Assembly (NCBI GenBank): GCA_003139355.1
Contig: PLIM01000107.1
Location: 1 to 34,131 of the forward strand
Direction of reading: 5' to 3'
Source of the DNA: Acidimicrobiaceae bacterium
GTDB taxonomy: Bacteria > Actinomycetota > Acidimicrobiia > Acidimicrobiales > Bog-793
DNA: 34,131 nt
Position 1 is the stretch's first letter. Every line of letters begins with the position of its first letter. The position numbers and the translations under genes are program-made. Of the stretch, positions 6,780 to 15,356 are shown piece after piece. A model generated the notes under the pieces. It saw only the letters and a program-made list of their open reading frames with translations. It was not told the origin of the DNA and did no database searches.

Positions 6780-7268
6780 ATGCAGGAGTGCCGGCGCCCC
6801 CTGGCCGACCGAGTGGAAGTGAGCGCTCCCAGATTGGCTGCATTCGTGGTACAGGCTCTTACACGATTTCCCGAGTCCATTCGCCGCCGCGTCCTATGGG
6901 CCGCTTTCGACCGTGCCCGCGACGCCTTCAATCGTGGAGATCTCGAAGTCGTCTTCGCTCTCTTCGCCGCAGACGTTGAGTACGGTCCGCCTCCCCCGCT
7001 GCACGGGGGAGGCCCTCTCCGGGGCCGCGGGGCCGTCTTCGACTTCTGGGCTGGGATCTTCACCCGTTTCGACGAGAACACGATCGAGAACATCTCCCTG
7101 GACGAGGTTTCGTCCGGGTCCTTCGTGCGGCGGGCGCGCTTGTGCCACCGGTCGAGCACCAGCGGCGAATCACTCGACTATGTGATCGTGCAGGCCACGG
7201 ACCTCAAAGGTGGTCGTGTGGTGCGACAAGTGAACATCCTGGATGATCCCAAAGCAGCAGAGGTCTGA
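6780..7268 (+). CDS. NTF2-like (SnoaL-type) protein
   Basis: The central and C-terminal parts follow the NTF2-like cone fold. Helix AFDRARDAFNRGDLEVVFALF is followed by AADVEYGPPPPLHGGGPLRG with a ring of prolines, then helix GAVFDFWAGIFTRF and strands ENISLDEVSS, RRARLCHRSS, YVIVQATDLKGGRVVRQVNIL. The motif in which a helix with DxxxxxALFAxDVEY precedes RGRxAVxxFW is common to SnoaL-type cyclases, isomerases and uncharacterised relatives. No catalytic dyad can be named with confidence. The first 30 residues are variable, so the start could lie downstream. It stands alone, transcribed away from the aquaporin gene. Confidence 0.72.
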   Translation: MQECRRPLADRVEVSAPRLAAFVVQALTRFPESIRRRVLWAAFDRARDAFNRGDLEVVFALFAADVEYGPPPPLHGGGPLRGRGAVFDFWAGIFTRFDENTIENISLDEVSSGSFVRRARLCHRSSTSGESLDYVIVQATDLKGGRVVRQVNILDDPKAAEV

Positions 7269-7567
7269 ACCGGCGGAGGGCGCCTTCCCAAGCCAGTCCG
7301 GGCGCGCACCAGGCGGACGGATGCTCTTCACCGATCTCGACAGCGACGACGTCCGGCTGATCGGGGCGGTCGACTTGGAGTGGCTCCAGACCCGCCAGCC
7401 ATTACCAAACTGCCTGGCGCTGGTTCCGCAACTAGGCCGCCGCCGGTGATCTCCCTAGCCAGGGCTTTGAGCTGAGCCTTCGTGGTAACGGTCGACGCCG
7501 ATGAGGCATTGGAGTGGAATGAGCAGCAAACCGGCAAACCACGCTGTGAGGGGAATGTGGACCGCAC
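7269..7567. other. 299-base convergent spacer without a recognised gene
   Basis: This spacer lies between the NTF2-like gene and the end of the acyl-CoA synthetase gene, which converge. A short + frame (7243-7449) has a coding-like stretch MLFTDLDSDDVRLIGAVDLE but matches nothing I know and overlaps the previous gene. It may be a degraded fragment. Confidence 0.35.
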
Positions 7568-9817
7568 TCAGGATAGTGATGAGGAATGGTCGGCAAGACG
7601 AATGCGCACGTCGGCCGCCACGGCCCCCTTCTCGAGGACAAACACCGGGTTGAGGTCCATCTCGGCGATCTCCGGCAGGTCATCGACAAGTGCAGAGACC
7701 CGGTGAAGCACTTGGCGCAACGCGTCGACGTCGAGAGCGGGCGCCCCCCGATAGCCGGTCAGCAGCCGGTACGACTTCAGCGACTGCAGCATGTCCTCGA
7801 TGTCGTCATCGGTGAGCGGTGCGATACGGACAGCGACGTCCCCCAGCACCTCGACGAGCTTGCCACCCAGACCGACCATCACGAGCGACCCGAGCAGGGG
7901 GTCGTGGTTGACACCCACGATCATCTCCTGCCCCGATTCGACTTGCTCCTGCACGAGGAGCTCGCTGGCCGCCGCGTCGATCCCGGCCGATTCCAGGTCG
8001 GCGCGAATCGTCCGCACCGCATCCGCGGCTGCAGCGGGTGTCGTCACCCCGAGCCGGACGCCGCCGACATCGCTCTTGTGGATAGCGGCAGCGACCTTGA
8101 CGACCACCGTGCACCCGAGCTCGACCTGGGCCGCCTCGGCCTCGTCCGGGGTGCGTACGTACGTGGCGCGGGCCACCGCGATGCCATACGCGGCGAGCAG
8201 AGCCTGGGCGTCGACCGCCGCCAGCCAGCCATCGCTCGCGCGGCTGACGGCGGCGGCCACGAGCCGGCCGACCCGGTGGGCGTCGACGTCGGGTCGGAGC
8301 AGCCTGCCCGCCGGACGATCCCGTCGGCCTTCCCATGCGACGCTGCGTCCGAGGGCGCGTGCCGCGTTCTCCGGGAATGCGAACGACGGGATTGCTGCCT
8401 CGCGGAGCGCCCACGGCGGGCCCTCCCGGTTCATGAACACCGTGACCAGCGGCACGTCCCTGCTGAGCTCAACACGTGAGGCGATGAGCTCGTCGGCCAC
8501 GTCCGAGGAGCGAGTGAGCAGGGGTGTGTTGAACATGACGATCAGCGCGTCGATCTCCGATGCAGCCCCGAGGATGCGGACCGCCTGGCCGTACTGCTGT
8601 GCGGTGGCGCTGGCGATCATGTCGACAGGGTTGGACACGCTCGCCTCCGGCGGGAGCAAGGATCGCAGACGCGCCGCGGTGGGCTCGGTGAGCTCGGGCA
8701 CGACGAGCCCGTTGGTCTCGCAGGCGTCTGCGGCGAGAATGCCCGGGCCGCCCCCGTTGGTCAGAATGGCCACTCGATGTCCTCGGAACCGCCGCTGCGA
8801 GCTCAACATTGTGGCGAGGTCGAGCATCTCCTCGATGGATTCGGCACGGATGACGCCCGCCTGGTGGAGCAGGGCGTCCACTGCCACCTCGCCGCCGGAG
8901 AGCGCTGCAGTGTGCGACGCCGCCGCTCGGCAGCCGGCTTGCGTCCGGCCCGCCTTCACCGCCACGATGGGGACCCGCCTGCCGACCCATCGGGCGATCC
9001 GGATGAACCACCGCGGGTCTTGGATCTCCTCCAGGTAGAGCAGGATCAGGTCGGTGGCGGGATCTTGGCCCCAGTACAGGAGCAGGTCGTTGCTGGTGAC
9101 ATCGGTACTGTTGCCCACCGACACGAACCCGCCGATCCCGAGGCCGCGAACCTCCGCCGCCTCCAGCACGGCGAGCCCAATTGCGCCTGACTGGCTGAGC
9201 AGGGACGTCCTCCCTGGCGGGGGGACAGCCCGGCTGAAGGTCGCGTTGAACCGTGCGTCGGCGGTACCGCTGAGTATCCCCGTGCAGTTCGGGCCAACGA
9301 GCCTCACGCCGCCCGCGACAGCTTCCTGCACGAGACTGGCCTGGAGGGCAGCCCCGTCTGCGCCCGTCTCCGCGAACCCGGCCGAGATGACACACACCGC
9401 TTTGACGCCGAGAGCACCGGCTTGGGCGACCACTCCGGGAACGGCGGGGGCCGGCACGCAGACGATGACGAGATCGGGGACGACTGGGCAAGAGGCCAGA
9501 TCCGGATAGGCGGCGATACCCTGCACCGTCGGATGTTTCTTGTTCACGGGCAGCACGACCCCGCCAAAGTGGCTTTCGACCAGGTTGCCGAAGAGCAAGC
9601 CCGCGATCGTGTTCGGATCAGCGCTGGCCCCGACCACGGCGATCGCGTGAGGGCACAAGAACGAGTCCAGAGCGGCCTGCGCCGCGCTGGAGCGGTCCCG
9701 CAGCGCGGCGTCGAGACACCGGTCGGTCTCGGCGTCGGCACCCTCAAGGGTGTGGATCTCGACACGGCGACTGATGCGCAGGACTTCCTCCGATCCCTCG
9801 GCGATTCTCTCGCTCAT
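7568..9817 (-). CDS. fused NDP-forming acyl-CoA synthetase (acetate-CoA ligase, ADP-forming type)
   Basis: The protein (about 749 residues from MSERIAEG) joins the alpha and beta parts of NDP-forming acyl-CoA synthetases. These interconvert acyl-CoA, ADP and phosphate with free acid, CoA and ATP. An N-terminal CoA-binding Rossmann domain starts at CPHAIAVVGASADP. The succinyl-CoA-synthetase-like ligase domain has RLVGPNCTGI and LLSQSGAIG, and the phosphohistidine region reads AASHTAALSGG. An ATP-grasp domain follows (TYVRTPDEAEAAQ, VVVKVAAAIHKSDVGGVRLG, LVQEQVESGQEMIVGV), ending MDLNPVFVLEKGAVAADVRI. The start at 9817 has GGGATCGGGAGC before it; an in-frame ATG at 9931 would add 38 poorly ordered residues. 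It lies divergent to the 2-oxoacid oxidoreductase genes, which could supply its acyl-CoA. Substrate range cannot be read from sequence. Confidence 0.9.
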   Translation of the reverse strand: MSERIAEGSEEVLRISRRVEIHTLEGADAETDRCLDAALRDRSSAAQAALDSFLCPHAIAVVGASADPNTIAGLLFGNLVESHFGGVVLPVNKKHPTVQGIAAYPDLASCPVVPDLVIVCVPAPAVPGVVAQAGALGVKAVCVISAGFAETGADGAALQASLVQEAVAGGVRLVGPNCTGILSGTADARFNATFSRAVPPPGRTSLLSQSGAIGLAVLEAAEVRGLGIGGFVSVGNSTDVTSNDLLLYWGQDPATDLILLYLEEIQDPRWFIRIARWVGRRVPIVAVKAGRTQAGCRAAASHTAALSGGEVAVDALLHQAGVIRAESIEEMLDLATMLSSQRRFRGHRVAILTNGGGPGILAADACETNGLVVPELTEPTAARLRSLLPPEASVSNPVDMIASATAQQYGQAVRILGAASEIDALIVMFNTPLLTRSSDVADELIASRVELSRDVPLVTVFMNREGPPWALREAAIPSFAFPENAARALGRSVAWEGRRDRPAGRLLRPDVDAHRVGRLVAAAVSRASDGWLAAVDAQALLAAYGIAVARATYVRTPDEAEAAQVELGCTVVVKVAAAIHKSDVGGVRLGVTTPAAAADAVRTIRADLESAGIDAAASELLVQEQVESGQEMIVGVNHDPLLGSLVMVGLGGKLVEVLGDVAVRIAPLTDDDIEDMLQSLKSYRLLTGYRGAPALDVDALRQVLHRVSALVDDLPEIAEMDLNPVFVLEKGAVAADVRIRLADHSSSLS

Positions 9818-10293
9818 GCTCCCGATCCCCTGTGCAGGCCCTCTACCCGTCCAGTCTCCTGTAGTTGCCAGCGGGGTTGTAGGGTCGAAGGTCACTCGGA
9901 CACTCCACCCCGGGTCCCGGTCAAGCCTCATGCTGGCGGTGTCGGGCGGTGGCAGATCGGGGCCGACAGCCGAACCGACCTGCGAGTGCGCAGGCTCGTT
10001 CTCGCGTGGCCGGAGATCCTGGACCGTCGAAAGAGTCTTTCGGGCCTAGCCGGGCCGAGCGCACGGGTCGAAGATGGAACAGGTGAAAGCGTCTTGTCCG
10101 GTTCTGGCCATGCGAGCAGCACCTTGCACGATGTCCAGGACCCGCTCTCACCCTGCTGGCGGGCGCAGCACGGTTGCGCCCGGTTCGAGCTGCGCCGTGC
10201 CCACGAAACTGTGGGAGCGTCCTCTGGCAAGTACAGAGCGGGTGCCGGAAGCATCTGCGTGGCACGATGCCAGCCCCTGCAGGAGGTGGCGCC
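9818..10293. other. 476-base divergent control region
   Basis: This spacer separates the minus-strand acyl-CoA synthetase gene from the plus-strand 2-oxoacid oxidoreductase operon, so both promoters should lie here. I see no clear sigma-70 pair, no operator palindrome of note and no small gene with family likeness. AGGAGGTG at 10281-10288 is the ribosome binding site of the oxidoreductase alpha gene. Confidence 0.45.
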
Positions 10294-11691
10294 ATGACCA
10301 GAGTGGTCGAACGACCCAAGCCCTTCGTCGTACCGGAGTACTGCAAGGGGTGTGGGCGCTGCATCAGATCGTGCTCTAAGGGCTGCATCGCGATCGGTAC
10401 CGAGATCAACCCGGAGACGGGGCTGATCCCGATTGTTCTCGACCTGACGCAGTGCAACGGCTGTGACCTCTGCATCGACGCCTGCCCGGAGCCCTACGGT
10501 CTCCGACCGCAAGGCGATGAGGCGGCTTTCGAGTTGATGGACCCCAAGATGCTTCTGGGCCCGCGGCCCTTCGACGTACCGCAGCCGGAGCCCCGGCCCG
10601 ACACCACGGTCAGTTTGCCGGAGCGGGAGCCGCTCATCGTCAAGGGGACGTACGCAGCCGCGGTAGGCGCGATCCTTGCCGGTTGCCGCCACGTCTTCGG
10701 CTACCCGATAACCCCATCGACCGAGGGCGCCGAGATGATGGCGAAGGTGCTACCCGAGCTCGACGGCGTCTTCGTCCAGGCCGTCAGCGAGATTGCGACG
10801 GTCAACATGATGTACGGCGCCGGCGGTGCCGGGAAGCGTTGCATGACTTTCACCAGCTCACCGGGCTTCAGCCTGATGCTGGAGGGGATCTCGTACATGG
10901 TCGGGGCAGAGGTTCCAGCGGTGTTCGTGAACCTCATGCGCGGCGGGCCAGGGCTGGGTAGCATCGGGCCCGAGCAGGCGGACATCAAGCTGGTCTGCCG
11001 CGGCCTCGGCCACGGGAACACCCACGCCATCGCGCTCGCCCCGGCGACGCCGCAGGAGATGCTGGACATCGCGATGGTCTCATTCGAGCTCGCCTTCAAG
11101 TACCGAAACCCGGTCGTGATCCTCGGGGACGGTTATCTCGGCCAGATAACCGGGAAGGTGCGGCTGCCGCGCCAGATGGTGGCGCCGGGGATTCCCGAGT
11201 GGGCGGTGTTCGGCGACCGCTCGCATCGGGGCAACCTGATCTGCTCGGTCAACCTCTCAGAGGTGGAGCTCGAGCAGCACAATATCCGCCTGAACGAGAA
11301 GTACGCGCGCATGATCGCCGAGGAGCAGCGGGCCGACCTCTTCCGGTGCGACGACGCCGACATCCTCCTCGTGGCCTGCAACACGCCATCGCAAATGGCC
11401 AAGGGCGCCATCAAGGAGCTGCGCGACAAGGGCCTGAAGGTCGGCCTCTTCCGCCCCATCACTCTCTGGCCCTTCCCGATCGAGGCCCTCCTCACCGTGC
11501 TCGACCGGGTGAAACGCCTGGTCGTTGTGGAGGCGAGCAGCGGCCAGCTGGAGGACGAGCTGCGGCTGGCACTGAGTCACGCGGATGTCCACATGCCACC
11601 GCCGATGAGCCACGTCCGTCGCATGGGTGGGATCCTCCCGTCGCAGGGCGAGATCATCGAGCACGTGCTGAGCCTGGAGGAGGTGCGCTGA
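10294..11691 (+). CDS. 2-oxoacid:ferredoxin oxidoreductase, ferredoxin-alpha fusion subunit
   Basis: Residues 1-75 are a two-cluster ferredoxin domain. It has CxxCxxCxxxC at Cys17, 20, 23, 27 and a second set at Cys54, 57, 60, 64 followed by Pro. The remainder is the alpha subunit of KorA/VorB type, with GTYAAAVGAILAGC, the FGYPITPSTEGAEMMAK motif, ITGKVRLPRQ and a C-terminal domain starting near DADILLVACNTPSQMAKGAI. The complex oxidatively decarboxylates 2-oxoacids to acyl-CoA, reducing ferredoxin. In many organisms the ferredoxin-like delta subunit is separate; here it is fused to the alpha N-terminus. The ATG at 10294 is chosen for its AGGAGGTG site; the frame upstream is not family-like. 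Its TGA overlaps the ATG of the next gene (TGATG), so translation is coupled. Whether the substrate is 2-oxoglutarate, pyruvate or a branched-chain 2-oxoacid is not certain. Confidence 0.9.
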   Translation: MTRVVERPKPFVVPEYCKGCGRCIRSCSKGCIAIGTEINPETGLIPIVLDLTQCNGCDLCIDACPEPYGLRPQGDEAAFELMDPKMLLGPRPFDVPQPEPRPDTTVSLPEREPLIVKGTYAAAVGAILAGCRHVFGYPITPSTEGAEMMAKVLPELDGVFVQAVSEIATVNMMYGAGGAGKRCMTFTSSPGFSLMLEGISYMVGAEVPAVFVNLMRGGPGLGSIGPEQADIKLVCRGLGHGNTHAIALAPATPQEMLDIAMVSFELAFKYRNPVVILGDGYLGQITGKVRLPRQMVAPGIPEWAVFGDRSHRGNLICSVNLSEVELEQHNIRLNEKYARMIAEEQRADLFRCDDADILLVACNTPSQMAKGAIKELRDKGLKVGLFRPITLWPFPIEALLTVLDRVKRLVVVEASSGQLEDELRLALSHADVHMPPPMSHVRRMGGILPSQGEIIEHVLSLEEVR

Positions 11692-13124
11692 TGCCGACCT
11701 CGGTCTTCTACCGTCAGTTCGAGCGCCACGCCCATGCCGAGGGGGTCAACGCCCACTCGACGACCTACTGCCCCGGCTGTGGGCACGGGCTGGCGCAGAA
11801 ATACCTGGCCGAAGCCATCGACGAGCTCGGCGTCCAGGACCGCACCGTCCTGATCTCGCCGGTCGGCTGCGCGGTGTTCATGTACTACTACTTCGACGTC
11901 GGGAACTCACAGGCCCCGCACGGGCGTGCTCCGGCGGTGGCGATGGGCCACAAGACGGCGAACCCGGACTCGATCGTGATCTGCTACCAGGGAGACGGGG
12001 ACCTCGCGTCCATCGGCCTGGCCGAGATCGTGAGCGCTGCACAGCTGGGGATCCCGATCACGGTCATCTTCATCAACAACGCCATCTACGGGATGACCGG
12101 CGGCCAGATGGCTCCCACGACCCTCATCGGCCAGCGAACGACCACCACGCCGGGGGGCCGGACACTCCTGGCCGGCCAGCCGATGAAGATGGCGGAGCTG
12201 ATCTCGGGCCTGGACGGGCCCGTTTATGTCGAGCGGGTCGCGCTGTATGACAACAGGCGGCGGACACACGCCAAGCGCGCCATCAAGAAAGCGCTCGAGC
12301 TGCAGGTCGCCGGCACCGGCTTTGCCTTCATCGAGGTCCTTTCCGAGTGCCCGGTCCATCTGGGCCTCGAACCCGAGGCCGCCGAGGACTGGGTGAGGGA
12401 CAACATGGTGCCGATCTTCCCGCTCGGCGTGAAGAAGGACATCACCGACAGGGCGGCCTTCCCGGTCATCCCGACAGCCAGCTTCGATCCGGAACAGGCG
12501 CTGACAGCGCTGGGCGCGACGACCGAGCGCCCACCGCGCTTCGCCCAACGGTTCCCGACCCACATCGACCCCGAGGACATCAGCCTCAAGCTGGCCGGTT
12601 CCGGCGGTGACGGCGCTCAGACCGCAGCGATGATCATTACCCGCGGCGCGATCAACGAAGGCTACGACTCGACGCACATCCCGAGCTATGGCCCCGAGTC
12701 TCGCGGCGGAACGTCGTACGCCGACGTCCATGTGGCCATGAGGGAGGTGCTGTCCCCGGCTGCACCACGCCCCCACGTGCTCGTGGCGTTCAACGCTCCC
12801 AGCCTCGTAAGGTTCGGGCCAGCCGTGCGGCCCGGTGGGATGGTCGTCTACGACAGCTCGGTGATAAGCGCCCTGCCCGACGGCCTCGCCACCGGAGTTA
12901 GGACGGTGGCGGTGCCCTTCGCCAGCGTGGCCAAGGACCTCGGCGCCGCGCTGGTGAAGAACGTCGTCGCCCTTGGTGCACTACAGGGAGCGACGAAGAT
13001 CTTTCCGGAGGAGACGTTCCTCACGGCCATCTGCGCCGCGCTGAAGGCGAAGTGCGCAATGATCCCGATAAACGAGGAGGCGTTCAAGGTGGGGGCCAAG
13101 CTCGCCGGCGAGCAGGTGGACTAG
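11691..13124 (+). CDS. 2-oxoacid:ferredoxin oxidoreductase, beta-gamma fusion subunit
   Basis: The first 265 or so residues are the thiamine diphosphate-binding beta subunit. Cluster cysteines lie in YCPGCGHG (27, 30), SPVGC (60) and SECPVHLG, and the TPP/Mg motif runs from GDGD (101-104) to NN (129-130), followed by AIYGMTGGQMAPTT. From about residue 295 a gamma-type domain begins, with SLKLAGSGGDGAQTAA, SYGPESRGGTSYADV and a closing SVAKDLGAALVKNVVALGAL. In the KorABCD-type enzymes beta and gamma are usually separate polypeptides; here one 477-residue chain carries both. With the preceding ferredoxin-alpha gene this gives a complete enzyme from two genes. Its start codon overlaps the preceding stop by one base. 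The insertion sequence begins 43 bases after its stop. Confidence 0.9.
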   Translation: MPTSVFYRQFERHAHAEGVNAHSTTYCPGCGHGLAQKYLAEAIDELGVQDRTVLISPVGCAVFMYYYFDVGNSQAPHGRAPAVAMGHKTANPDSIVICYQGDGDLASIGLAEIVSAAQLGIPITVIFINNAIYGMTGGQMAPTTLIGQRTTTTPGGRTLLAGQPMKMAELISGLDGPVYVERVALYDNRRRTHAKRAIKKALELQVAGTGFAFIEVLSECPVHLGLEPEAAEDWVRDNMVPIFPLGVKKDITDRAAFPVIPTASFDPEQALTALGATTERPPRFAQRFPTHIDPEDISLKLAGSGGDGAQTAAMIITRGAINEGYDSTHIPSYGPESRGGTSYADVHVAMREVLSPAAPRPHVLVAFNAPSLVRFGPAVRPGGMVVYDSSVISALPDGLATGVRTVAVPFASVAKDLGAALVKNVVALGALQGATKIFPEETFLTAICAALKAKCAMIPINEEAFKVGAKLAGEQVD

Positions 13125-13157
13125 TCGGCTTCCCTCGCCAGGTCGATCAGGCGGGGC

Positions 13158-13166
13158 ATTTCGTTG
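13158..13166 (+). repeat. left target-site duplication of the ISKra4 element
   Basis: ATTTCGTTG, nine bases, is repeated exactly at 15348-15356 on the other side of the element. Confidence 0.9.
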
Positions 13167-13189
13167 GGGTGCGGCGCTGCAGGAGTGAC
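13167..13189 (+). repeat. left terminal inverted repeat of the ISKra4 element
   Basis: The 23 bases begin GGGTGCGGCGCTGC and match the reverse complement of 15325-15347 at 22 of 23 positions (C against T at position 14). Confidence 0.92.
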
Positions 13190-13286
13190 GACTCTTCTAG
13201 CCTATGACCAGGGAGTTCGGGTCGTTGTGCTGGTTGAGTGACCCCTGTTGGCGTCTGTGGAGGGGCAGATCCGGCTGACGGTGGTG

Positions 13287-13694
13287 CTATGTGGGTCGCT
13301 GGCGTGGTGTGCGACGCCGGGAGGCAACAGGTGTCGAGTGGTCAGCGGTTGGGGCGGTGGCGGCCTCGGACTGCTCGACTGCGTGCAGGGAGGCGATCTC
13401 GAGCATGGCGACGATCTCCCTGAGGCGTCGGGCGTTGTCGAACCACTCCTGGTAGCGGGCGAGCTGGTCTTGGGTGAGGTAGCGGGTGACGGTCTTGCCA
13501 TCGACGGTCCGGGTCCATTGGATGTAGGGGCCGTGCAGGGTGGGTGGGTCGTGCTTGCAGGCGCAGCCCGGCTTCCCGCAGCGCATATGGCGCAGGACCA
13601 CGCTGCCCGGCAACACTCCGTCGATGCCGGCCAGCTCGGTTGCGAGCGCCCGACGGGTCGCCTCCCACGGCATGTGGGTCTCCATGTCCGGCAT
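13287..13694 (-). CDS. DUF6788-family protein, passenger of the insertion sequence
   Basis: The 135-residue product shows the DUF6788 pattern. A helix with MPWEATRRALATEL is followed by a metal-ligand-like motif MRCGKPGCACKHDPPTLHGPY. Strand IQWTRTVDGKTVTRYLT follows, then a long helix DQLARYQEWFDNARRLREI. The cysteine/histidine cluster suggests zinc binding and possibly nucleic acid contact, but the family has no known role. AAGGAG stands six bases before the ATG at 13694. It is transcribed away from the transposase and lies wholly within the element's ends, so it is carried with it. A decayed relative lies at 25.2-25.6 kb in this window. Confidence 0.82.
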   Translation of the reverse strand: MPDMETHMPWEATRRALATELAGIDGVLPGSVVLRHMRCGKPGCACKHDPPTLHGPYIQWTRTVDGKTVTRYLTQDQLARYQEWFDNARRLREIVAMLEIASLHAVEQSEAATAPTADHSTPVASRRRTPRQRPT

Positions 13695-13812
13695 CGCTGC
13701 TCCTTATCACCTTCGCGATTACCTTCGAGCGTCCCCCAGTTGCCACCTTACAGCGGTAACGCTGTAGGGACACGGCACGCCGGTGCCGTGGCTCACTGGG
13801 AGAGGTGATCCG

Positions 13813-15324
13813 ATGCTGACCACTGACACCGAGACCCACACCGAGACCGAGACCTTCGCTCCGGCCCGCAAGAGCTTCGAGGAGATGGTCTGCTGGCTGG
13901 ACGGGACCGAGTCAGTCCGCCTGACCCATGCCGAGCTGGAAGATCAGGTGGAAAGACGCGGCCGGGAGGTGCAGCGGCTGATGCTCCAAGACCACCTGGA
14001 CCTACGCGCCCTTCGCGAGCAGCGCGTGGGGGCCGTCGATTCCGAGGGAGCCGTGCACGCCAATGTCGAGCCCGGTCATCGTCGCCACCTCTCCACGGTC
14101 GTGGGTACCGTGAGCGTCGAACGCCTCGCCTACCGTCACCCGGGAGCCTCCAACCTGCATCCTGGTGACGCCGCGTTGAACCTTCCGGCCGAGCTGCACT
14201 CCCACGGCCTGCGCCGACTGGCCGCGATCGAGTCGACCCGAGGCTCCTTCGACGATGCCAGCGCGGCCATCGAGCGATCCACCGGGGTCTCGGTAGCCAA
14301 GCGCCAGGTGGAGTCCCTCACTGCCGCGGCCGCAACAGACGTCGAGGACTTCTACGCCGCCAGAGCGCCCGAGCCCGGCACGAGCGACGACGTGGTGGTG
14401 ATCTCTGTCGACGGCAAGGGGATCGTCATGAGACCCGACGCGCTACGGGAAGCGACGGCCAAAGCAGCCGGCGCCGCAACCCCCAAGCTCGGGACCCGTC
14501 TGTCCAAAGGAGAGAAGCGCTACCGCAAGCGGATGGCCGAGGTGGGCGCGGTCTACGACCTGGCGCCCGTGGCCCGCACCCCCGCCGACGTGCTCGCCTC
14601 CAAGCACAGCGACGACACCTCACCACCCGCGCCGAAGGCCACCGGCAAGTGGGTGACCGCCAGCGTGGCCCGAGACGCCGCGGATGTGGTGGCTCGCGTC
14701 TTCGACGAAGCAGAGCGACGTGACCCCGAGCACAAGCGGTGCTGGGTGGCGCTCGTGGATGGCAACAACCATCAGATCGACCGCATCAACGCGGAAGCTG
14801 AGAACCGCAAGCTGAAGGTCACCACCGTGGTCGACCTGATCCACGTCATGGAATACATCTGGGGTGCCGCGTGGTGCTTCTTCGCCGAGGGCGACCGAGC
14901 CGCAGAGGACTGGGTGCGCGACAAGACCCTCGCCGTGCTTGAGGGCAACGCCCGTGACGTCGCCGCGGGGATCCGCCGGCGAGCCACGACGGCCCGGCTC
15001 ACCAAGCCAACGCGCAAGAAGGCTGACGCCTGCGCCAGCTACTTGATCAACAAGTCCCCCTACCTCGACTACCCGACGGCGTTGGCAGCTGGATGGCCCA
15101 TCGCCACAGGGATCATCGAGGGCACCTGTAGATACCTTGTCGCTGACCGGATGGACATCACCGGTGCCCGCTGGTCAGTCGACGGCGCCGAAGCAGTCCT
15201 CAAACTACGCGCGGTGCGCTCCAACGGCGACTTCGACGACTACTGGACGTTCCACCTCGACCACGAACGACAGCGAGTCCACGAGTCCTGCTACGCGGAC
15301 GGCATCATCCCCCTCGCAGCGTAG
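13813..15324 (+). CDS. ISKra4-family DDE transposase
   Basis: The protein is about 503 residues from ATG 13813, which follows GAGAGGTGATCC; an in-frame ATG at 13783 would add ten residues. The N-terminal part (to about residue 185) is helical and likely binds the element's ends. The catalytic triad is visible as Asp200 in VVVISVDGKG, Asp316 in ALVDGNNHQID and Glu436 in ATGIIEGTCRYLVADRMDI. The phrases VDLIHVMEYIW, DRMDITGARWS and LRAVRSNGDFDDYW are typical of ISKra4 enzymes. The frame is intact and lies inside matched inverted repeats, so it may be active. It is the only complete transposase in the window. Confidence 0.93.
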   Translation: MLTTDTETHTETETFAPARKSFEEMVCWLDGTESVRLTHAELEDQVERRGREVQRLMLQDHLDLRALREQRVGAVDSEGAVHANVEPGHRRHLSTVVGTVSVERLAYRHPGASNLHPGDAALNLPAELHSHGLRRLAAIESTRGSFDDASAAIERSTGVSVAKRQVESLTAAAATDVEDFYAARAPEPGTSDDVVVISVDGKGIVMRPDALREATAKAAGAATPKLGTRLSKGEKRYRKRMAEVGAVYDLAPVARTPADVLASKHSDDTSPPAPKATGKWVTASVARDAADVVARVFDEAERRDPEHKRCWVALVDGNNHQIDRINAEAENRKLKVTTVVDLIHVMEYIWGAAWCFFAEGDRAAEDWVRDKTLAVLEGNARDVAAGIRRRATTARLTKPTRKKADACASYLINKSPYLDYPTALAAGWPIATGIIEGTCRYLVADRMDITGARWSVDGAEAVLKLRAVRSNGDFDDYWTFHLDHERQRVHESCYADGIIPLAA

Positions 15325-15347
15325 GTCACTCCTACAGCGCCGCACCC
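15325..15347 (-). repeat. right terminal inverted repeat of the ISKra4 element
   Basis: The 23 bases end with GCGCCGCACCC and are the near-perfect inverse of the left end. The repeat starts immediately after the transposase stop codon. Confidence 0.92.
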
Positions 15348-15356
15348 ATTTCGTTG
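15348..15356 (+). repeat. right target-site duplication of the ISKra4 element
   Basis: ATTTCGTTG repeats the nine bases at 13158-13166 exactly. Confidence 0.9.

Larger units (their letters stand above)
13167..15347 (+). mobile_element. complete ISKra4-family insertion sequence (2181 bp) with DUF6788 passenger
   Basis: The element is bounded by 23-base terminal inverted repeats (13167-13189 and 15325-15347) that differ at one position and begin with GGG. They are flanked by a perfect nine-base target duplication ATTTCGTTG (13158-13166, 15348-15356). Inside are a full-length DDE transposase on the + strand and a DUF6788 gene on the minus strand, with their starts 118 bases apart. Nine-base duplications and GGG ends fit what I recall for the ISKra4 subgroup. 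Intact ends, duplication and open transposase frame suggest recent insertion. It landed 42 bases behind the oxidoreductase operon and breaks no recognisable gene. Confidence 0.93.

Noticed and set aside
7586-9190. Long plus-strand frames opposite the acyl-CoA synthetase gene
   Set aside because: They are antisense shadows produced by GC-rich codons; no family likeness, while the minus-strand frame matches throughout.
11199-11690. Upstream extension of the beta-gamma oxidoreductase frame
   Set aside because: It overlaps the alpha gene in a shadow frame and is Arg/Gly/Pro-rich; the ATG at 11691 with the TGATG overlap fits the family.
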